Shown one piece after another: positions 52,002-61,885 of a stretch of DNA of 64,000 nucleotides. Position 1 is the first letter of the stretch; every line of letters begins with the position of its first letter. The DNA comes from an uncultured Clostridium sp. (lineage in GTDB: Bacteria; Bacillota; Clostridia; Clostridiales; Clostridiaceae): assembly GCA_900539375.1 (NCBI GenBank), contig UQBY01000013.1, positions 1 to 64,000 on the forward strand. The letters are read 5' to 3'. Below the pieces are notes generated by a model. It made no database searches and had not been told where the DNA came from. It was given only the letters and a program-made list of their open reading frames with translations. Both the position numbers and the translations under genes were made by a program.

Positions 52002-52967
52002 TTGAGGATTGAAATAGGAAGCAACGAAGCAGGACAGAGACTAGATAAGTTTCTAAGAAAGCTTTTAAAAGATGTTCCTTTAAGTGCTATTTTTAAGGCA
52101 CTGAGAAAGGGAGATATACGAGTTAATGGTAAAAAGGAAAAAGAAAAATATTCACTTCAAGAAGGAGATTTAGTTGAAATAAAGTATATTCAAAGTAAAA
52201 GAGAAGTAAAAGAAAACTTTATACAAGTAAATTCTAGTGGATTAAAGATAATTTATGAAGATAATAATATGGTTATAGTAGAAAAGTGGCCAGGAATTTT
52301 AGTTCATTCTGATAAAAATTCAGGAGAACCTACTTTAACAGATTATGTTTTATCTTACTTAAAAGGAAAGGGAGATTATGTTCCAGAAAATGAATTAACA
52401 TTTACTCCAGCACCTTGTAATAGACTTGATAGAAACACTTCAGGAATGGTTATTTTCGGAAAAAACTTTGAAGCATTAAGAATGCTAAATGAAATTATAA
52501 GAGAAGGAAATGTGGAAAAATATTACTATACCTTAGCAAAAGGTAAAATAAAAGATGGTTTATATACAGGATATATTTTAAAGAATGAAAATGAAAATAT
52601 ATCTAAAATATATGAAAAAAAGGTTCCAAATTCTAAAGAAATTGCTATGGAAGTAAAAACAGTACAAACAAATGGAGCATATTCATTTTTAGAAATAAAC
52701 CTTATTACAGGAAGAAGCCATCAAATAAGAGCTCATTTATCTTATTTAGGAGCACCAGTAATTGGAGACAGTAAGTATGGAGATAAAAAATTAAATTCTT
52801 TCTTTGAAAATAAATTTGGATTAAATTATCAATATCTTTATGCATATAAACTTATATTTAGAAATACAACTGGTAAACTTGAATATTTAAATAATAAAAC
52901 AATAGCACAAGCTTTACCTCCAATGTTTAAGAAGATAAAGCAAGATGTGTTTAAGTTTTCTTTATAA
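52002..52967 (+). CDS. RluC/RluD-type pseudouridine synthase
   Basis: A 321-aa RNA pseudouridine synthase. An N-terminal S4 domain (G-Q-R-L-D-K-F-L-R-K to about residue 65) binds RNA. The catalytic motif is N-R-L-D-R-N-T-S-G with Asp at about 143; G-R-S-H-Q-I-R-A-H-L and G-D-S-K-Y-G follow. It modifies uridines, probably in 23S rRNA, but the sites are unknown. The TTG start at 52002 is 11 nt after TAGGAG. The flippase gene follows after 17 nt. Confidence 0.9.
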   Translation: MRIEIGSNEAGQRLDKFLRKLLKDVPLSAIFKALRKGDIRVNGKKEKEKYSLQEGDLVEIKYIQSKREVKENFIQVNSSGLKIIYEDNNMVIVEKWPGILVHSDKNSGEPTLTDYVLSYLKGKGDYVPENELTFTPAPCNRLDRNTSGMVIFGKNFEALRMLNEIIREGNVEKYYYTLAKGKIKDGLYTGYILKNENENISKIYEKKVPNSKEIAMEVKTVQTNGAYSFLEINLITGRSHQIRAHLSYLGAPVIGDSKYGDKKLNSFFENKFGLNYQYLYAYKLIFRNTTGKLEYLNNKTIAQALPPMFKKIKQDVFKFSL

Positions 52968-52984
52968 GATAGGAGTTTTTTGGT

Positions 52985-54595
52985 ATGAAAGAAGGAAGTT
53001 CAGCAGCAAAAGGAGTGTTAATACTTTCAATAGCTGGTATTTTAACAAAGGTAATATCTTTATTGTATGTTCCATTTCTTAGGTCAATTTTAGGTTCAGA
53101 AGGTTATGGAATATACTCTCAAATTACAGAAGTATTTTTATTTGTTTATGCAATAACAAGTGTAGGTGCACAACCAGCTGTAGCAAAGGTGGTATCTGAG
53201 TTTATAGCATTAGAGGAATATGAAAAGGCTGAAAGAACATTAAAAATTTCTAGAAACTTTTATGTGTTAATAGGAGTAATAGTTGGAATTTTAATGTTAC
53301 TTTTAGCAAAGCCTTTAACGAAGCTAGGTAATATTCCAGAAACTGCCTATGGAATAATGGCACTTGCACCTTGTGTAGTAATAACAGCAGCTTTGTCTTC
53401 CTATAGAGGATATATGCAAGGAAAAATGAACATGAAGGCAATAGGAGTATCACAAATTTTAGAACAAATCCTTAATGTGTTTGTAAGTTTGTTATTTGCC
53501 TTTATACTTGTGCAATTTAGCCTTGAATATGGTGCAGCAGGAGGACAAATTGGTACCTCTGTTGGAGCTTTATTTGCTTGTTTTTATATAATATATTGTA
53601 GAAACAAAAGTGAAGATGAATTTGAAGAATTTAAAGGAAATAGAAGGGAAAGAAGTAAATCTAATAAACAAATTTTAAGAAGAGTTATTTCTTATTCAAT
53701 TCCAATAATGATAAGTTCAGGACTACAAAACTTTGGTGGTCTTGTTGATATGGTTAATATAACAAATAGACTTTTAGCAGCAGGATTAACAGCTAATAAA
53801 GCAAAAATATTATATGGAAATTATGGATTATATAAAACTTTATATGGAGTTCCACTTATATTAATAACAGCTATAGGAACTACAGTACTACCAACAATTT
53901 CAAGAGCTATGGCAATAAAGGATAGGAAAGAAATAAGAAGAAATATAAAATATGCCTTTAAGGTAGCTTTAGCAATAGCAATTCCAGCAGCAGTTGGACT
54001 ATCAATGCTTAGTGAAGATGTTTATAGAACTTTATTTGGAAGTACAGATGGAGCTAAGATTATGACTATAGGTTCCTTTATAATAATTCTTATGACAATG
54101 ACGCAAATTCAAAGTGTAATTCTTCAAGGAATAAATAAATTTTATTTTGTAGTTGGAAGCTTTTCAATAGGTATAATATGCAAGATTATAGCAAACTACA
54201 TTTTTGTTGGAATTCCAAAGATAAATATTTATGGAGCTATAATAGGTAGTACAATATGGCTTTTAATTCCATCAATAATGAATCATATAAAAATTAAAAA
54301 GACTATGAAAATGAAACTTCCACTTGTTAGATACATAGTAAAACCTGTTTTAGCATCAATTGCTATGGCTATTGCAATTTTATTAATTCATCAGCCAGTA
54401 AAATTTATATACAGATTTATAACCCCTTCAAGACTTACATCAATTCCAGTAGTTATAATATCAATAGGAGTAGGAATTTTTGTATATGCATATCTTATGA
54501 TATTAATGAGGGGAATTTCAAAAGAGGACATACAAAAAATATCACCAAAGATAATAAGAATCATGCCAAGATTCATGAGAAGAAAATTAAGATAA
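52985..54595 (+). CDS. SpoVB/MurJ-like polysaccharide flippase
   Basis: A 536-aa MOP-superfamily transporter with about 14 membrane segments. The N-terminal G-V-L-I-L-S-I-A-G-I-L-T-K-V-I-S-L-L-Y and G-S-E-G-Y-G-I-Y are typical of the SpoVB/YtgP group. Members move lipid-linked cell-wall precursors across the membrane, in growth or during spore cortex formation. Which role applies cannot be told from sequence. TAGGAG precedes ATG 52985, and it is the last gene before a strong terminator. Confidence 0.87.
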   Translation: MKEGSSAAKGVLILSIAGILTKVISLLYVPFLRSILGSEGYGIYSQITEVFLFVYAITSVGAQPAVAKVVSEFIALEEYEKAERTLKISRNFYVLIGVIVGILMLLLAKPLTKLGNIPETAYGIMALAPCVVITAALSSYRGYMQGKMNMKAIGVSQILEQILNVFVSLLFAFILVQFSLEYGAAGGQIGTSVGALFACFYIIYCRNKSEDEFEEFKGNRRERSKSNKQILRRVISYSIPIMISSGLQNFGGLVDMVNITNRLLAAGLTANKAKILYGNYGLYKTLYGVPLILITAIGTTVLPTISRAMAIKDRKEIRRNIKYAFKVALAIAIPAAVGLSMLSEDVYRTLFGSTDGAKIMTIGSFIIILMTMTQIQSVILQGINKFYFVVGSFSIGIICKIIANYIFVGIPKINIYGAIIGSTIWLLIPSIMNHIKIKKTMKMKLPLVRYIVKPVLASIAMAIAILLIHQPVKFIYRFITPSRLTSIPVVIISIGVGIFVYAYLMILMRGISKEDIQKISPKIIRIMPRFMRRKLR

Positions 54596-54603
54596 GTAAT
54601 ACA

Positions 54604-54648
54604 AAGACGTATTAATCTTTAAAAAGGATTAGTACGTCTTTTTTTATA
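54604..54648. terminator. Terminator after the flippase gene
   Basis: AAGACGTATTAATC pairs with GGATTAGTACGTCTT (one G-T, one T-G), followed by seven T; it lies between convergent genes. Confidence 0.9.
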
Positions 54649-54651
54649 TTT

Positions 54652-55725
54652 TTATATGGGAAAGTATAATTTTACGCAGGCTCCTTTGTTTGGTTCTCCT
54701 TCTATAAAGACTTTGCCTTTGTGGCGTTCCATTATTCTTTTTACTATAACAAGGCCTACTCCAGAGCCATCAAATTCTTCTTTTGAGTGGAGTCTTTCAA
54801 AAATGTGAAAAAGTTTATTTTTATAGGACATATCAAAGCCTGCACCATTATCTTTAATGGATATTTCATAATAATTTCCTAAAGTGGTGCAGTTAACTTT
54901 TATTATTGTTAAGTGGTTATTTTTAGAAAATTTTAAAGCATTGCTTAATATATTTTGTATTAAAAATTTAATTAAGGTTTTATCGCCTTTAATAATAGGA
55001 AGGGAAGGTGAAACAATAAAATCAATTTTACGGTTAGGTTCTAGTGAAGAAAGTTCTTCCATAACAGAGTAAAAAACTTCAGAAATATTTATTTCTTCAA
55101 AGAAACATTGTATTTGATTTATTCTTGAAAAATCTAATAAGCGTTCAATCATAAGAATAATATCATCAGATTTATTTTCTATTCTCTTTATTATTTCTTT
55201 AGAAGTAGGGGATAATGAATCATTAGCTTCTAAAGAAAGTATGTTTGCTAGTTGTTTTAAAACAAGCAGTGGAGATTTTAAGTCATGGGATACAGTATGG
55301 CAAAATTGGTCAAGTTCTTTATAAGAAGCTTTAAGCTTTATTGATTGAGAAGCTAATTTTATATGAGTATTTACTCTAGCAAGAAGTTCAGAAGGATTAT
55401 AAGGCTTTACAACATAATCTTGAGCACCTAAAGAAAATCCTTTTTTAATACTTTCTTCATCTTCAGCAGAGGTCATAAATATTATTGCAATATCAGAATA
55501 AAGAGGATTTTTTTTAAGTAAACTACATAACTCAAATCCGTTCATATCAGGCATTGTTATATCTAAAAGTATAAGTGTTGGTTTTTTCTTTTCAATAAGC
55601 ATTAAAGCTTTAGAAGCACTTGTAGCAACTCTTATTGGATAGTTTAAGGTTTTTAATAAATTTGTAGCAATATGTATATGTTCTGGGGTATCGTCAACTA
55701 TTAAAATATTTATATCATTTTCCAT
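54652..55725 (-). CDS. Soluble REC-histidine kinase
   Basis: A 357-aa cytosolic protein in which the receiver comes first. REC: I-V-D-D-T-P near the start, phosphorylated Asp in L-I-L-L-D-I-T-M-P, K in V-K-P-Y. The kinase part has an H box V-S-H-D-L-K-S-P-L, N box N-A-L-K-F-S, and D-N-G-A-G-F and G-S-G-V-G-L-V-I. It has no sensor domain, so probably receives phosphate on its receiver from another kinase. It is divergent from the hybrid kinase gene, 88 nt away, and probably part of the same relay. Confidence 0.88.
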   Translation of the reverse strand: MENDINILIVDDTPEHIHIATNLLKTLNYPIRVATSASKALMLIEKKKPTLILLDITMPDMNGFELCSLLKKNPLYSDIAIIFMTSAEDEESIKKGFSLGAQDYVVKPYNPSELLARVNTHIKLASQSIKLKASYKELDQFCHTVSHDLKSPLLVLKQLANILSLEANDSLSPTSKEIIKRIENKSDDIILMIERLLDFSRINQIQCFFEEINISEVFYSVMEELSSLEPNRKIDFIVSPSLPIIKGDKTLIKFLIQNILSNALKFSKNNHLTIIKVNCTTLGNYYEISIKDNGAGFDMSYKNKLFHIFERLHSKEEFDGSGVGLVIVKRIMERHKGKVFIEGEPNKGACVKLYFPI

Positions 55726-55813
55726 ATAAAACTTAAAATCCTTTCTTAGAAAAATATATTTAATTAATAATATTACAATAAAAAAGTTAGGTCAATAAAG
55801 GTGGTGGTATTTT

Positions 55814-58441
55814 ATGAAAAAATATTATATAAATCAAAGGTATATAAACATAGTTATAACTTTAATAGTAATAGTTATTATGTTTTTAATAGTATATAGT
55901 AGCATTAATATAAGAACATCTATAAATGATGAAAAAATAAAAGAACAAGAAAGAAGTAAGTCAGTAGAATTAAGTGAAGGGTTAATGGAAGGTTCGAATT
56001 TTTTAACTGATTCTGTAAGAAAGTTTGTAGCAACTAAGGAAGAAAAATATTTATATGATTATTGGAATGAGGTAAATGTATTAAAGAAAAGAGATAAAGT
56101 TATAGAAGAATTACTTTCTATGAATATTCCACCTAATGAAGAGAAGCTTGTAAAACTTGCAAAGCAATATTCTGATTTATTAATTGACCCTGAAACAAAG
56201 GCAATGAAACTTGTTGTGGAAACAATGAATTTAGATAAAAATTCTATTCCTAAAGAGGTTAGAGATTATAAGTTAAATATTGTAGATGAAGATTTAGAAA
56301 ATCAAGAAAAAATAAATAAAGCTATAGAACTTGTATTTGGAGATAATTATATGACAGATAAAAATATAGTTACAAATGCCATAAGCTCTTTTCAAAAGGA
56401 TATAAATTTAAGGTTAAATGAAGAAGTTGAAAATAGAAAAAATGAAACTTTAAAATCAATAAATTTTCAAAATTCATTACTTGCCTTAAGTTTAGCCTTG
56501 CTTTTTATAGTTTTATATATTTTTTATAAGTTTTTTACTTATCCAATAAAAGATTATACAGAAACTTTAAAAGAAGTAAATTTTAATAAAGATGATTCAA
56601 GACTTCAGCCTAAAGGTTCTTATGAATTAAAACTATTTGCAGAAAAGTTTAATATTCTTTATGAGGATTTAATTAAAGCAAGTAATACAAAGGATGAATT
56701 TTTAGCAACAATGAGCCATGAAATAAGAACTCCTTTAAATACAGTTATAGGATATATGAAGTTATTAGAGGATACAAACCTTGATGAAAAGCAAAGAAAG
56801 TATTTAAAAAGAAGTAAACTTGCTTCAAAAAACTTGCTTCAAATTATTAATAATATATTAGATTTTTCAAAGCTTAAGAAGAATAAATTTGAAAGGGAGG
56901 ATATTAATTTTAATTTATCAGAGTATCTTGAAGATATAAAACAAGTATTTACATATAATGCAAGAAGTAAGGGGTTATATTTTAAATTAGATATTCAAGA
57001 GGATTTTCCTAAAAGGTTAAGTGGTGATATTACAAAGCTTAGCCAAGTTTTAATAAATCTTATTTCTAATGCAATTAAATTTACCTCAAAAGGGGGAGTA
57101 ACTTTAAAGGCTTCTTATAAAAAATTAGAAGATAATAAAATACATTTAATTTTTAAAGTAAAAGATACTGGAATAGGAATTTTAGAAAAGGATAAAGAAA
57201 GAATATTTAATGCTTTTGAACAATCAGACATTTCAACTACTAGAGAATATGGAGGTACAGGTCTTGGACTTGCTATATCTAAAATGATGATTAAGGTTTT
57301 AGATGGAAGAATAACTTTAGAAAGTGTTTATGGAGAAGGGTCTACTTTTACAGTTGAACTTGACATGGAAATTATAAGTGGGAAAACAATAGAATCTGAA
57401 GAGAAAGAAAAAAATAAGGATATATACTTTAAAGACATTAAGGTTTTAATAGTTGATGATAATGAAATAAATAGAGAAATGGAAAAGGAATTATTAGAAC
57501 ATTATGGCCTTGTAGTAACAAGTGTATCAAGTGGATATGAAGCAGTAATGATAGCAGAAAAAGAAAAATTTAATGTTGTATTTATGGATATAAGAATGAA
57601 AGGTATGGATGGCTATGAAACTGCAAGAATGTTAAGAAAGGGTTATAACAGATTTACATATATTATAGCTTTAACTGCAGATGTTGTAGAGGATGTAGCA
57701 CATAAAGTTATGGATTCTGGAATGAATGAAGTTCTTACAAAACCTATAAATATGGAACAGCTTATAGGTCTTCTTAAAAACAGGTTTGTAAATAAATATG
57801 TTTATTATAAAAAAGAAGAAAAAGAAAAAAAGAGTAATATATCCTCTAGGTATGTAAATTTTAATGAAGGAATAGAAAGACTTAATGAAAATAGTGAATT
57901 ATATATAGAAATATTAAAAAAGTTTTCAGTTAAACATAAAAACGATATTAAAACAATTAAAGAATTTAGTGATAAAAAAACCTATTCTATTGTATTAGAT
58001 ACTTGTCATACATTAAAAGGACTATGTGGAACAATAGGGGCTAATAATATTAGAGTAGAATTAATATCCTTTGAATCCTTATTAAAAAATGAAAGATATG
58101 AAAATATAGAAAGGTATTGTGAAATATTAAATAATATATTTAATGAAACTCTTAAAGAAATAAATGAGTATATTGCTTTAAATGATAAAAAAACAAAAGA
58201 TAAAGAAGTAGAAAAAGTAGAAGTTTTTAATGAGGAACAAATAAAGGATATACTTTACAAACTAAATAAGGCTTTAGGACAAGGTGATATAGAAGCTATA
58301 AATATATTTAATGATAATGAAAAAACTTTAAAAACTTTTTTAGGTAAAGAAAAAACAAATGAAATAAAAGAAAAATTTGCAGAATATGATTTTGATACTA
58401 TAATTGATATTTTAAAGAAAGTAGGAGATAAAAATGTATAA
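55814..58441 (+). CDS. Membrane hybrid histidine kinase with REC and HPt
   Basis: An 875-aa sensor kinase. Two membrane segments, at about 12-32 and 218-238, enclose a roughly 185-residue helical extracellular sensor of unknown type. Then come the H box M-S-H-E-I-R-T-P-L-N-T-V, ATPase N and G boxes, a receiver with V-D-D-N-E-I-N and the Asp in V-F-M-D-I-R-M, and a C-terminal HPt domain with C-H-T-L-K-G-L-C-G. This is a full phosphorelay chain in one protein. It overlaps the AraC-type regulator gene by 8 nt, its likely output. Confidence 0.9.
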   Translation: MKKYYINQRYINIVITLIVIVIMFLIVYSSINIRTSINDEKIKEQERSKSVELSEGLMEGSNFLTDSVRKFVATKEEKYLYDYWNEVNVLKKRDKVIEELLSMNIPPNEEKLVKLAKQYSDLLIDPETKAMKLVVETMNLDKNSIPKEVRDYKLNIVDEDLENQEKINKAIELVFGDNYMTDKNIVTNAISSFQKDINLRLNEEVENRKNETLKSINFQNSLLALSLALLFIVLYIFYKFFTYPIKDYTETLKEVNFNKDDSRLQPKGSYELKLFAEKFNILYEDLIKASNTKDEFLATMSHEIRTPLNTVIGYMKLLEDTNLDEKQRKYLKRSKLASKNLLQIINNILDFSKLKKNKFEREDINFNLSEYLEDIKQVFTYNARSKGLYFKLDIQEDFPKRLSGDITKLSQVLINLISNAIKFTSKGGVTLKASYKKLEDNKIHLIFKVKDTGIGILEKDKERIFNAFEQSDISTTREYGGTGLGLAISKMMIKVLDGRITLESVYGEGSTFTVELDMEIISGKTIESEEKEKNKDIYFKDIKVLIVDDNEINREMEKELLEHYGLVVTSVSSGYEAVMIAEKEKFNVVFMDIRMKGMDGYETARMLRKGYNRFTYIIALTADVVEDVAHKVMDSGMNEVLTKPINMEQLIGLLKNRFVNKYVYYKKEEKEKKSNISSRYVNFNEGIERLNENSELYIEILKKFSVKHKNDIKTIKEFSDKKTYSIVLDTCHTLKGLCGTIGANNIRVELISFESLLKNERYENIERYCEILNNIFNETLKEINEYIALNDKKTKDKEVEKVEVFNEEQIKDILYKLNKALGQGDIEAINIFNDNEKTLKTFLGKEKTNEIKEKFAEYDFDTIIDILKKVGDKNV

Positions 58442-59459
58442 GGTTCTTTTTGTAGATGATGATGATACAATAGGTTTTATTGTATCTAAAATGAAGGTAT
58501 GGGAAAATAGTAATTTTAAAATAACAAGGTATGCTCAAAATGGAAAAGAAGCTTTATTGGTTTTAGAAAAAGAAAGTTTTGACTTAATAATAACAGATAT
58601 AAGAATGCCTATAGTTGATGGGTTAGAGCTTTTAGAAAATATAAGAAAAAGGGGGGATAAAACTTTTCTTGTACTTGCAAGTACCTATAGTGAATTTGAA
58701 TATGCTAAAAGAGGTCTTCAAAATGGAGCAATTGATTATATTGTAAAACCTATTACAGAAGAAAATTTAAAGGAATTATTTATAAGGGTTGAAAAATTAT
58801 TAAAGGAGAAGGAGGATAAGCCTAAAGAAACTAATTTAAAGGTTTCAAAAGATAGAATAGATAAATGGTATAACTTATTTATAAATCTTGAAGAAACTCC
58901 AAAAAACTTAAAAGATAAATATTTAAAAGAGCTAAATGATATTGTTAAAGAGGAAAAGGTTGTATTTTCTGAACTTTTATTTGAAGGAGTATGGGAAAAG
59001 ATAGTTAAGGTATTTCCTTGGTTAGTAAAACTTGAAAATATAGAATTTTTATTTAAGGAAGAAAGTTTTGAAAAAGAGGTTGAAGAAAAAATATCTAATA
59101 TTAAAGAAATTGTTAAAAAGTATAAATTAAATAACTATGATTCACTAATAAATAATGTAAGTGAAGTTATTTTAAAAAATATAGGAAAGGACAAGCTTTT
59201 AGATATAATATCTAAAGAACTTCAATTAAGTAAAGATTATATAGGAAAATTATTTAAAAATAAAATAGGTATAACATTAAATGAGTATTCAACTATATTA
59301 AAGATGGAATATGGAAAAAAGCTTTTAAGTGGTAGTAATAAAAAGGTATATGAAATAAGTGAAGAATTAGGCTATTCTACAATAGATTATTTTTCAAAGC
59401 TTTTTAAAAATTATACAGGATTTACTCCAGTTCAATATAGAAAAAAGGCTTTAGTATAA
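58434..59459 (+). CDS. AraC-family response regulator (REC + HTH)
   Basis: A 341-aa regulator. The receiver has F-V-D-D-D-D, the phosphorylated Asp in L-I-I-T-D-I-R-M-P, and K in V-K-P-I. A middle region of about 110 residues has no known domain. Two AraC helix-turn-helix motifs finish it, ending Y-E-I-S-E-E-L-G-Y-S-T-I-D-Y-F-S-K-L-F-K and T-G-F-T-P-V-Q-Y-R. It follows the hybrid kinase with an 8-nt overlap and lies just before urtA, so is the likely activator of the transporter operon. Confidence 0.9.
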   Translation: MYKVLFVDDDDTIGFIVSKMKVWENSNFKITRYAQNGKEALLVLEKESFDLIITDIRMPIVDGLELLENIRKRGDKTFLVLASTYSEFEYAKRGLQNGAIDYIVKPITEENLKELFIRVEKLLKEKEDKPKETNLKVSKDRIDKWYNLFINLEETPKNLKDKYLKELNDIVKEEKVVFSELLFEGVWEKIVKVFPWLVKLENIEFLFKEESFEKEVEEKISNIKEIVKKYKLNNYDSLINNVSEVILKNIGKDKLLDIISKELQLSKDYIGKLFKNKIGITLNEYSTILKMEYGKKLLSGSNKKVYEISEELGYSTIDYFSKLFKNYTGFTPVQYRKKALV

Positions 59460-59485
59460 GTTTTTTTATCTAAAAAAATAAAATT

Positions 59486-59550
59486 AACTGAATTTTAATG
59501 GAAAAGAACTGATTTGTTATGTTTTTTTTAGAAAATTTTAATTATATAAT
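59486..59550 (+). promoter_or_regulatory. Activator-type promoter of the urt operon
   Basis: TATAAT at 59545-59550 has no good -35; the expected place is a T run. Direct repeats AACTGA at 59486-59491 and 59507-59512 stand 21 bp apart, two helical turns, just upstream of the -35 position. This is how AraC-family activators usually bind. Confidence 0.5.
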
Positions 59551-59573
59551 ATAACCAAGTTAAGAAAACAAGC

Positions 59574-59625
59574 AAAGGTGCTTTACCAAAGGAAAATATC
59601 CTTAGGTAAAGCACCTTTTGTTTTA
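59574..59625 (+). terminator. Leader hairpin, candidate attenuator before urtA
   Basis: AAAGGTGCTTTACC (59574-59587) pairs perfectly with 59605-59618; an inner AAGGA/TCCTT extends it, and TTTTGTTTT follows. It lies between the -10 and the urtA ribosome site, so urtA transcripts must pass it. Confidence 0.65.
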
Positions 59626-59646
59626 GAAAAAAGGAGTGGAGATAAT

Positions 59647-60897
59647 ATGACAAAGAAAAGCTTATTGAAAAGAATTGGGGGAATATTTTTAATGGCAGCC
59701 ATGACATTATCTATAGGAGGTTGTGCATTAGATGAAGAAGGAGGAACTTCTTCAAATGGCAACACTTCAAGTACAGCAGAAGGTAGTGGAGATACAATTA
59801 AAGTTGGTATATTACATTCATTAAGTGGAACAATGGCAATTAGTGAAACTTCAGTTAGAGATGCAGAGTTACTTGCAATAAAAGAAATTAATGAAAAGGG
59901 TGGAGTTTTAGGAAAACAAATAGAAGCAGTAATAGAAGACGGAGCTTCAGATACAGCTGTTTTCTCTGAAAAAGCTACAAAGTTATTAACAAATGATAAG
60001 GTAGCAACTGTATTTGGATGTTGGACATCTGCAAGTAGAAAAGCAGTATTACCTATATTTGAAAATAATAATGGACTATTATGGTATCCAGTTCAATATG
60101 AAGGACAAGAATCATCACCAAATATAATGTATACTGGAGCAGCACCAAATCAACAAATAGTTCCAGCAATTGAATACTTAGTAGAAAACTATGGAAAGAA
60201 AATATTCTTAGTTGGTTCAGATTATGTATTTCCAAGAACAGCAAATGAAATAATTAAAAAGCAAGCAGCAGCATTAGGAGCAGAAATTGTTGGAGAAGAA
60301 TATACTCCAATGGGTCATACAGATTATACAACAATAATAAATAAGATAAAGCAAGCAAAACCTGATTTTGTATTTAATACATTAAATGGAGATTCAAATG
60401 TTGCATTCTTTAAACAATTTAGTAATGCAGGTTTAACTCCAGACCAAATTCAAACTTGTTCAGTATCAGTTGCAGAAGAGGAAGTTAAAGGTATAGGAGC
60501 TTCTTATATGAAAGGACACCTAGTATCATGGAACTATTATCAAACAACAGATACTCCAGAAAATGAAAAGTTTGTTAAAGCATATAAAGCAGAATATGGT
60601 GAAGATAGAGTTACAGATGACCCAATTGAAGCAGGTTATGATGCAGTTTACTTATGGGCAGCGGCTGTGGAAAAAGCTGGAACAACAGATGTAGATGCAG
60701 TTAAGAAAGCAGCAGCAGGAATTACATTCCAAGCACCAGAAGGATTAGTTACAATAGATGGAGATAATCAACATATATATAAAACAGTTCGTATAGGTAA
60801 AGTTAACGAAAGTGGATTAATAGATGAAGTATGGAGTACAGATGAACCAGTTAAGCCAGACCCATACTTAAAAGAATATGATTGGTTCAATAAATAG
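59647..60897 (+). CDS. urtA: Urea/amide ABC transporter binding lipoprotein UrtA
   Basis: A 416-aa periplasmic-binding-type lipoprotein. The signal peptide ends in the lipobox S-I-G-G-C with Cys at about 26, followed by a Ser/Gly/Thr-rich linker. The mature part matches the branched-chain/urea-binding family: L-H-S-L-S-G-T-M-A-I-S-E, V-F-G-C-W-T-S-A-S-R-K, and L-W-Y-P-V-Q-Y-E-G-Q-E, the last two typical of UrtA/FmdD proteins. It captures urea or short amides. ATG 59647 follows AAGGAGTGG; upstream extension would run through the leader hairpin. Confidence 0.9.
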   Translation: MTKKSLLKRIGGIFLMAAMTLSIGGCALDEEGGTSSNGNTSSTAEGSGDTIKVGILHSLSGTMAISETSVRDAELLAIKEINEKGGVLGKQIEAVIEDGASDTAVFSEKATKLLTNDKVATVFGCWTSASRKAVLPIFENNNGLLWYPVQYEGQESSPNIMYTGAAPNQQIVPAIEYLVENYGKKIFLVGSDYVFPRTANEIIKKQAAALGAEIVGEEYTPMGHTDYTTIINKIKQAKPDFVFNTLNGDSNVAFFKQFSNAGLTPDQIQTCSVSVAEEEVKGIGASYMKGHLVSWNYYQTTDTPENEKFVKAYKAEYGEDRVTDDPIEAGYDAVYLWAAAVEKAGTTDVDAVKKAAAGITFQAPEGLVTIDGDNQHIYKTVRIGKVNESGLIDEVWSTDEPVKPDPYLKEYDWFNK

Positions 60898-60906
60898 TTA
60901 ATTAAA

Positions 60907-60931
60907 TGGAGGGTTTATTTTAAATCCTCCA
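60907..60931 (+). promoter_or_regulatory. Intercistronic hairpin urtA-urtB
   Basis: TGGAGGGTTTA pairs with TAAATCCTCCA (one G-T) across a 3-nt loop in the 63-nt gap, with only a weak T run. Such hairpins often protect or partly terminate after the binding-protein gene, giving more binding protein than permease. Confidence 0.55.
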
Positions 60932-60960
60932 GATGATTTTAAAAGTAAGGAGTGGGGAAG

Positions 60961-61869
60961 ATGGAAATAGCAATAATGCAAATATTTAATGGTATAAGTG
61001 TTAGTTCTATATTGCTATTAGCAGCAATAGGTCTTGCAATTACTTTTGGATTAATGGGTGTAATTAATATGGCTCATGGAGAGTTTATAATGATTGGAGC
61101 CTACACTACATACGTTATTCAAAATTTATTTATGAAATACTTACCATCAAAGTTTTTTGATGCTTATGCAATAGTAGCAATAATAATGTCTTTTTTAGTG
61201 GCAGCTTTATTTGGAATAATATTAGAAAAGTTAATTATAAGACATCTTTATGGAAGAACTGTAGATAGTTTATTAGTAACTTGGGGAGTTAGTTTATTTC
61301 TTCAACAATTAGCAAGAAGTATATTTGGTTCTCCAAATGTTGGAGTAGTAGCCCCTTCATTTTTAGAAGGAAATTTAAGAATTACTGATACAATTATTTT
61401 TCCTTATAAAAGATTGTTTATATTATTAATAGCAATTGTTTCTATAGTAGCAGTTTATTTATTAATGTATAAAACTAGACAAGGAAGAAATATAAGAGCA
61501 GCAATGCAAAATAGAAGTATGGCAGCAAGTTTAGGAGTTAATACAAAATTTGTTGATGCAGGAACTTTTGCAATAGGTTCAGGCCTTGCAGGTCTTGCAG
61601 GATGTACCCTTGCTTGGATTGGAGCTATAGGACCAACACTTGGTGCTAATTATATAGTTGATACTTTTATGACAGTAGTTGTTGGTGGAGCTGGAAGTAT
61701 TTTAGGAACAGTTTTAGGCTCAATATTTATAGGTGTTGGTGGAACAACTTTTGAATTCTTAACAGATGCATCTATTGGTAAAGTATTAATATTTGTATGT
61801 GTTGTTATAGTTCTTCAATTTAGACCTAAAGGACTATTTACTGTAAGCACTCGTGCTCTTGATGATTAA
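60961..61869 (+). CDS. urtB: Urea-type ABC transporter permease UrtB
   Basis: A 302-aa LivH/UrtB family permease with about eight membrane segments. Landmarks: G-L-M-G-V-I-N-M-A-H-G-E-F-I-M-I-G-A-Y and a C-terminal V-V-V-G-G-A-G-S-I-L-G-T-V-L-G. It pairs with UrtC as the membrane channel. ATG 60961 lies 8 nt after AAGGAG; the in-frame GTG at 60952 falls in the ribosome site. Its stop precedes the urtC start by 16 nt. Confidence 0.9.
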   Translation: MEIAIMQIFNGISVSSILLLAAIGLAITFGLMGVINMAHGEFIMIGAYTTYVIQNLFMKYLPSKFFDAYAIVAIIMSFLVAALFGIILEKLIIRHLYGRTVDSLLVTWGVSLFLQQLARSIFGSPNVGVVAPSFLEGNLRITDTIIFPYKRLFILLIAIVSIVAVYLLMYKTRQGRNIRAAMQNRSMAASLGVNTKFVDAGTFAIGSGLAGLAGCTLAWIGAIGPTLGANYIVDTFMTVVVGGAGSILGTVLGSIFIGVGGTTFEFLTDASIGKVLIFVCVVIVLQFRPKGLFTVSTRALDD

Positions 61870-61885
61870 GTTGGAGGTGAAAGAT

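Noticed and set aside
59578..59646. An N-terminal extension of UrtA starting near 59578.
   Set aside because: It would run through the leader hairpin and put 23 residues before a normal lipoprotein signal peptide.
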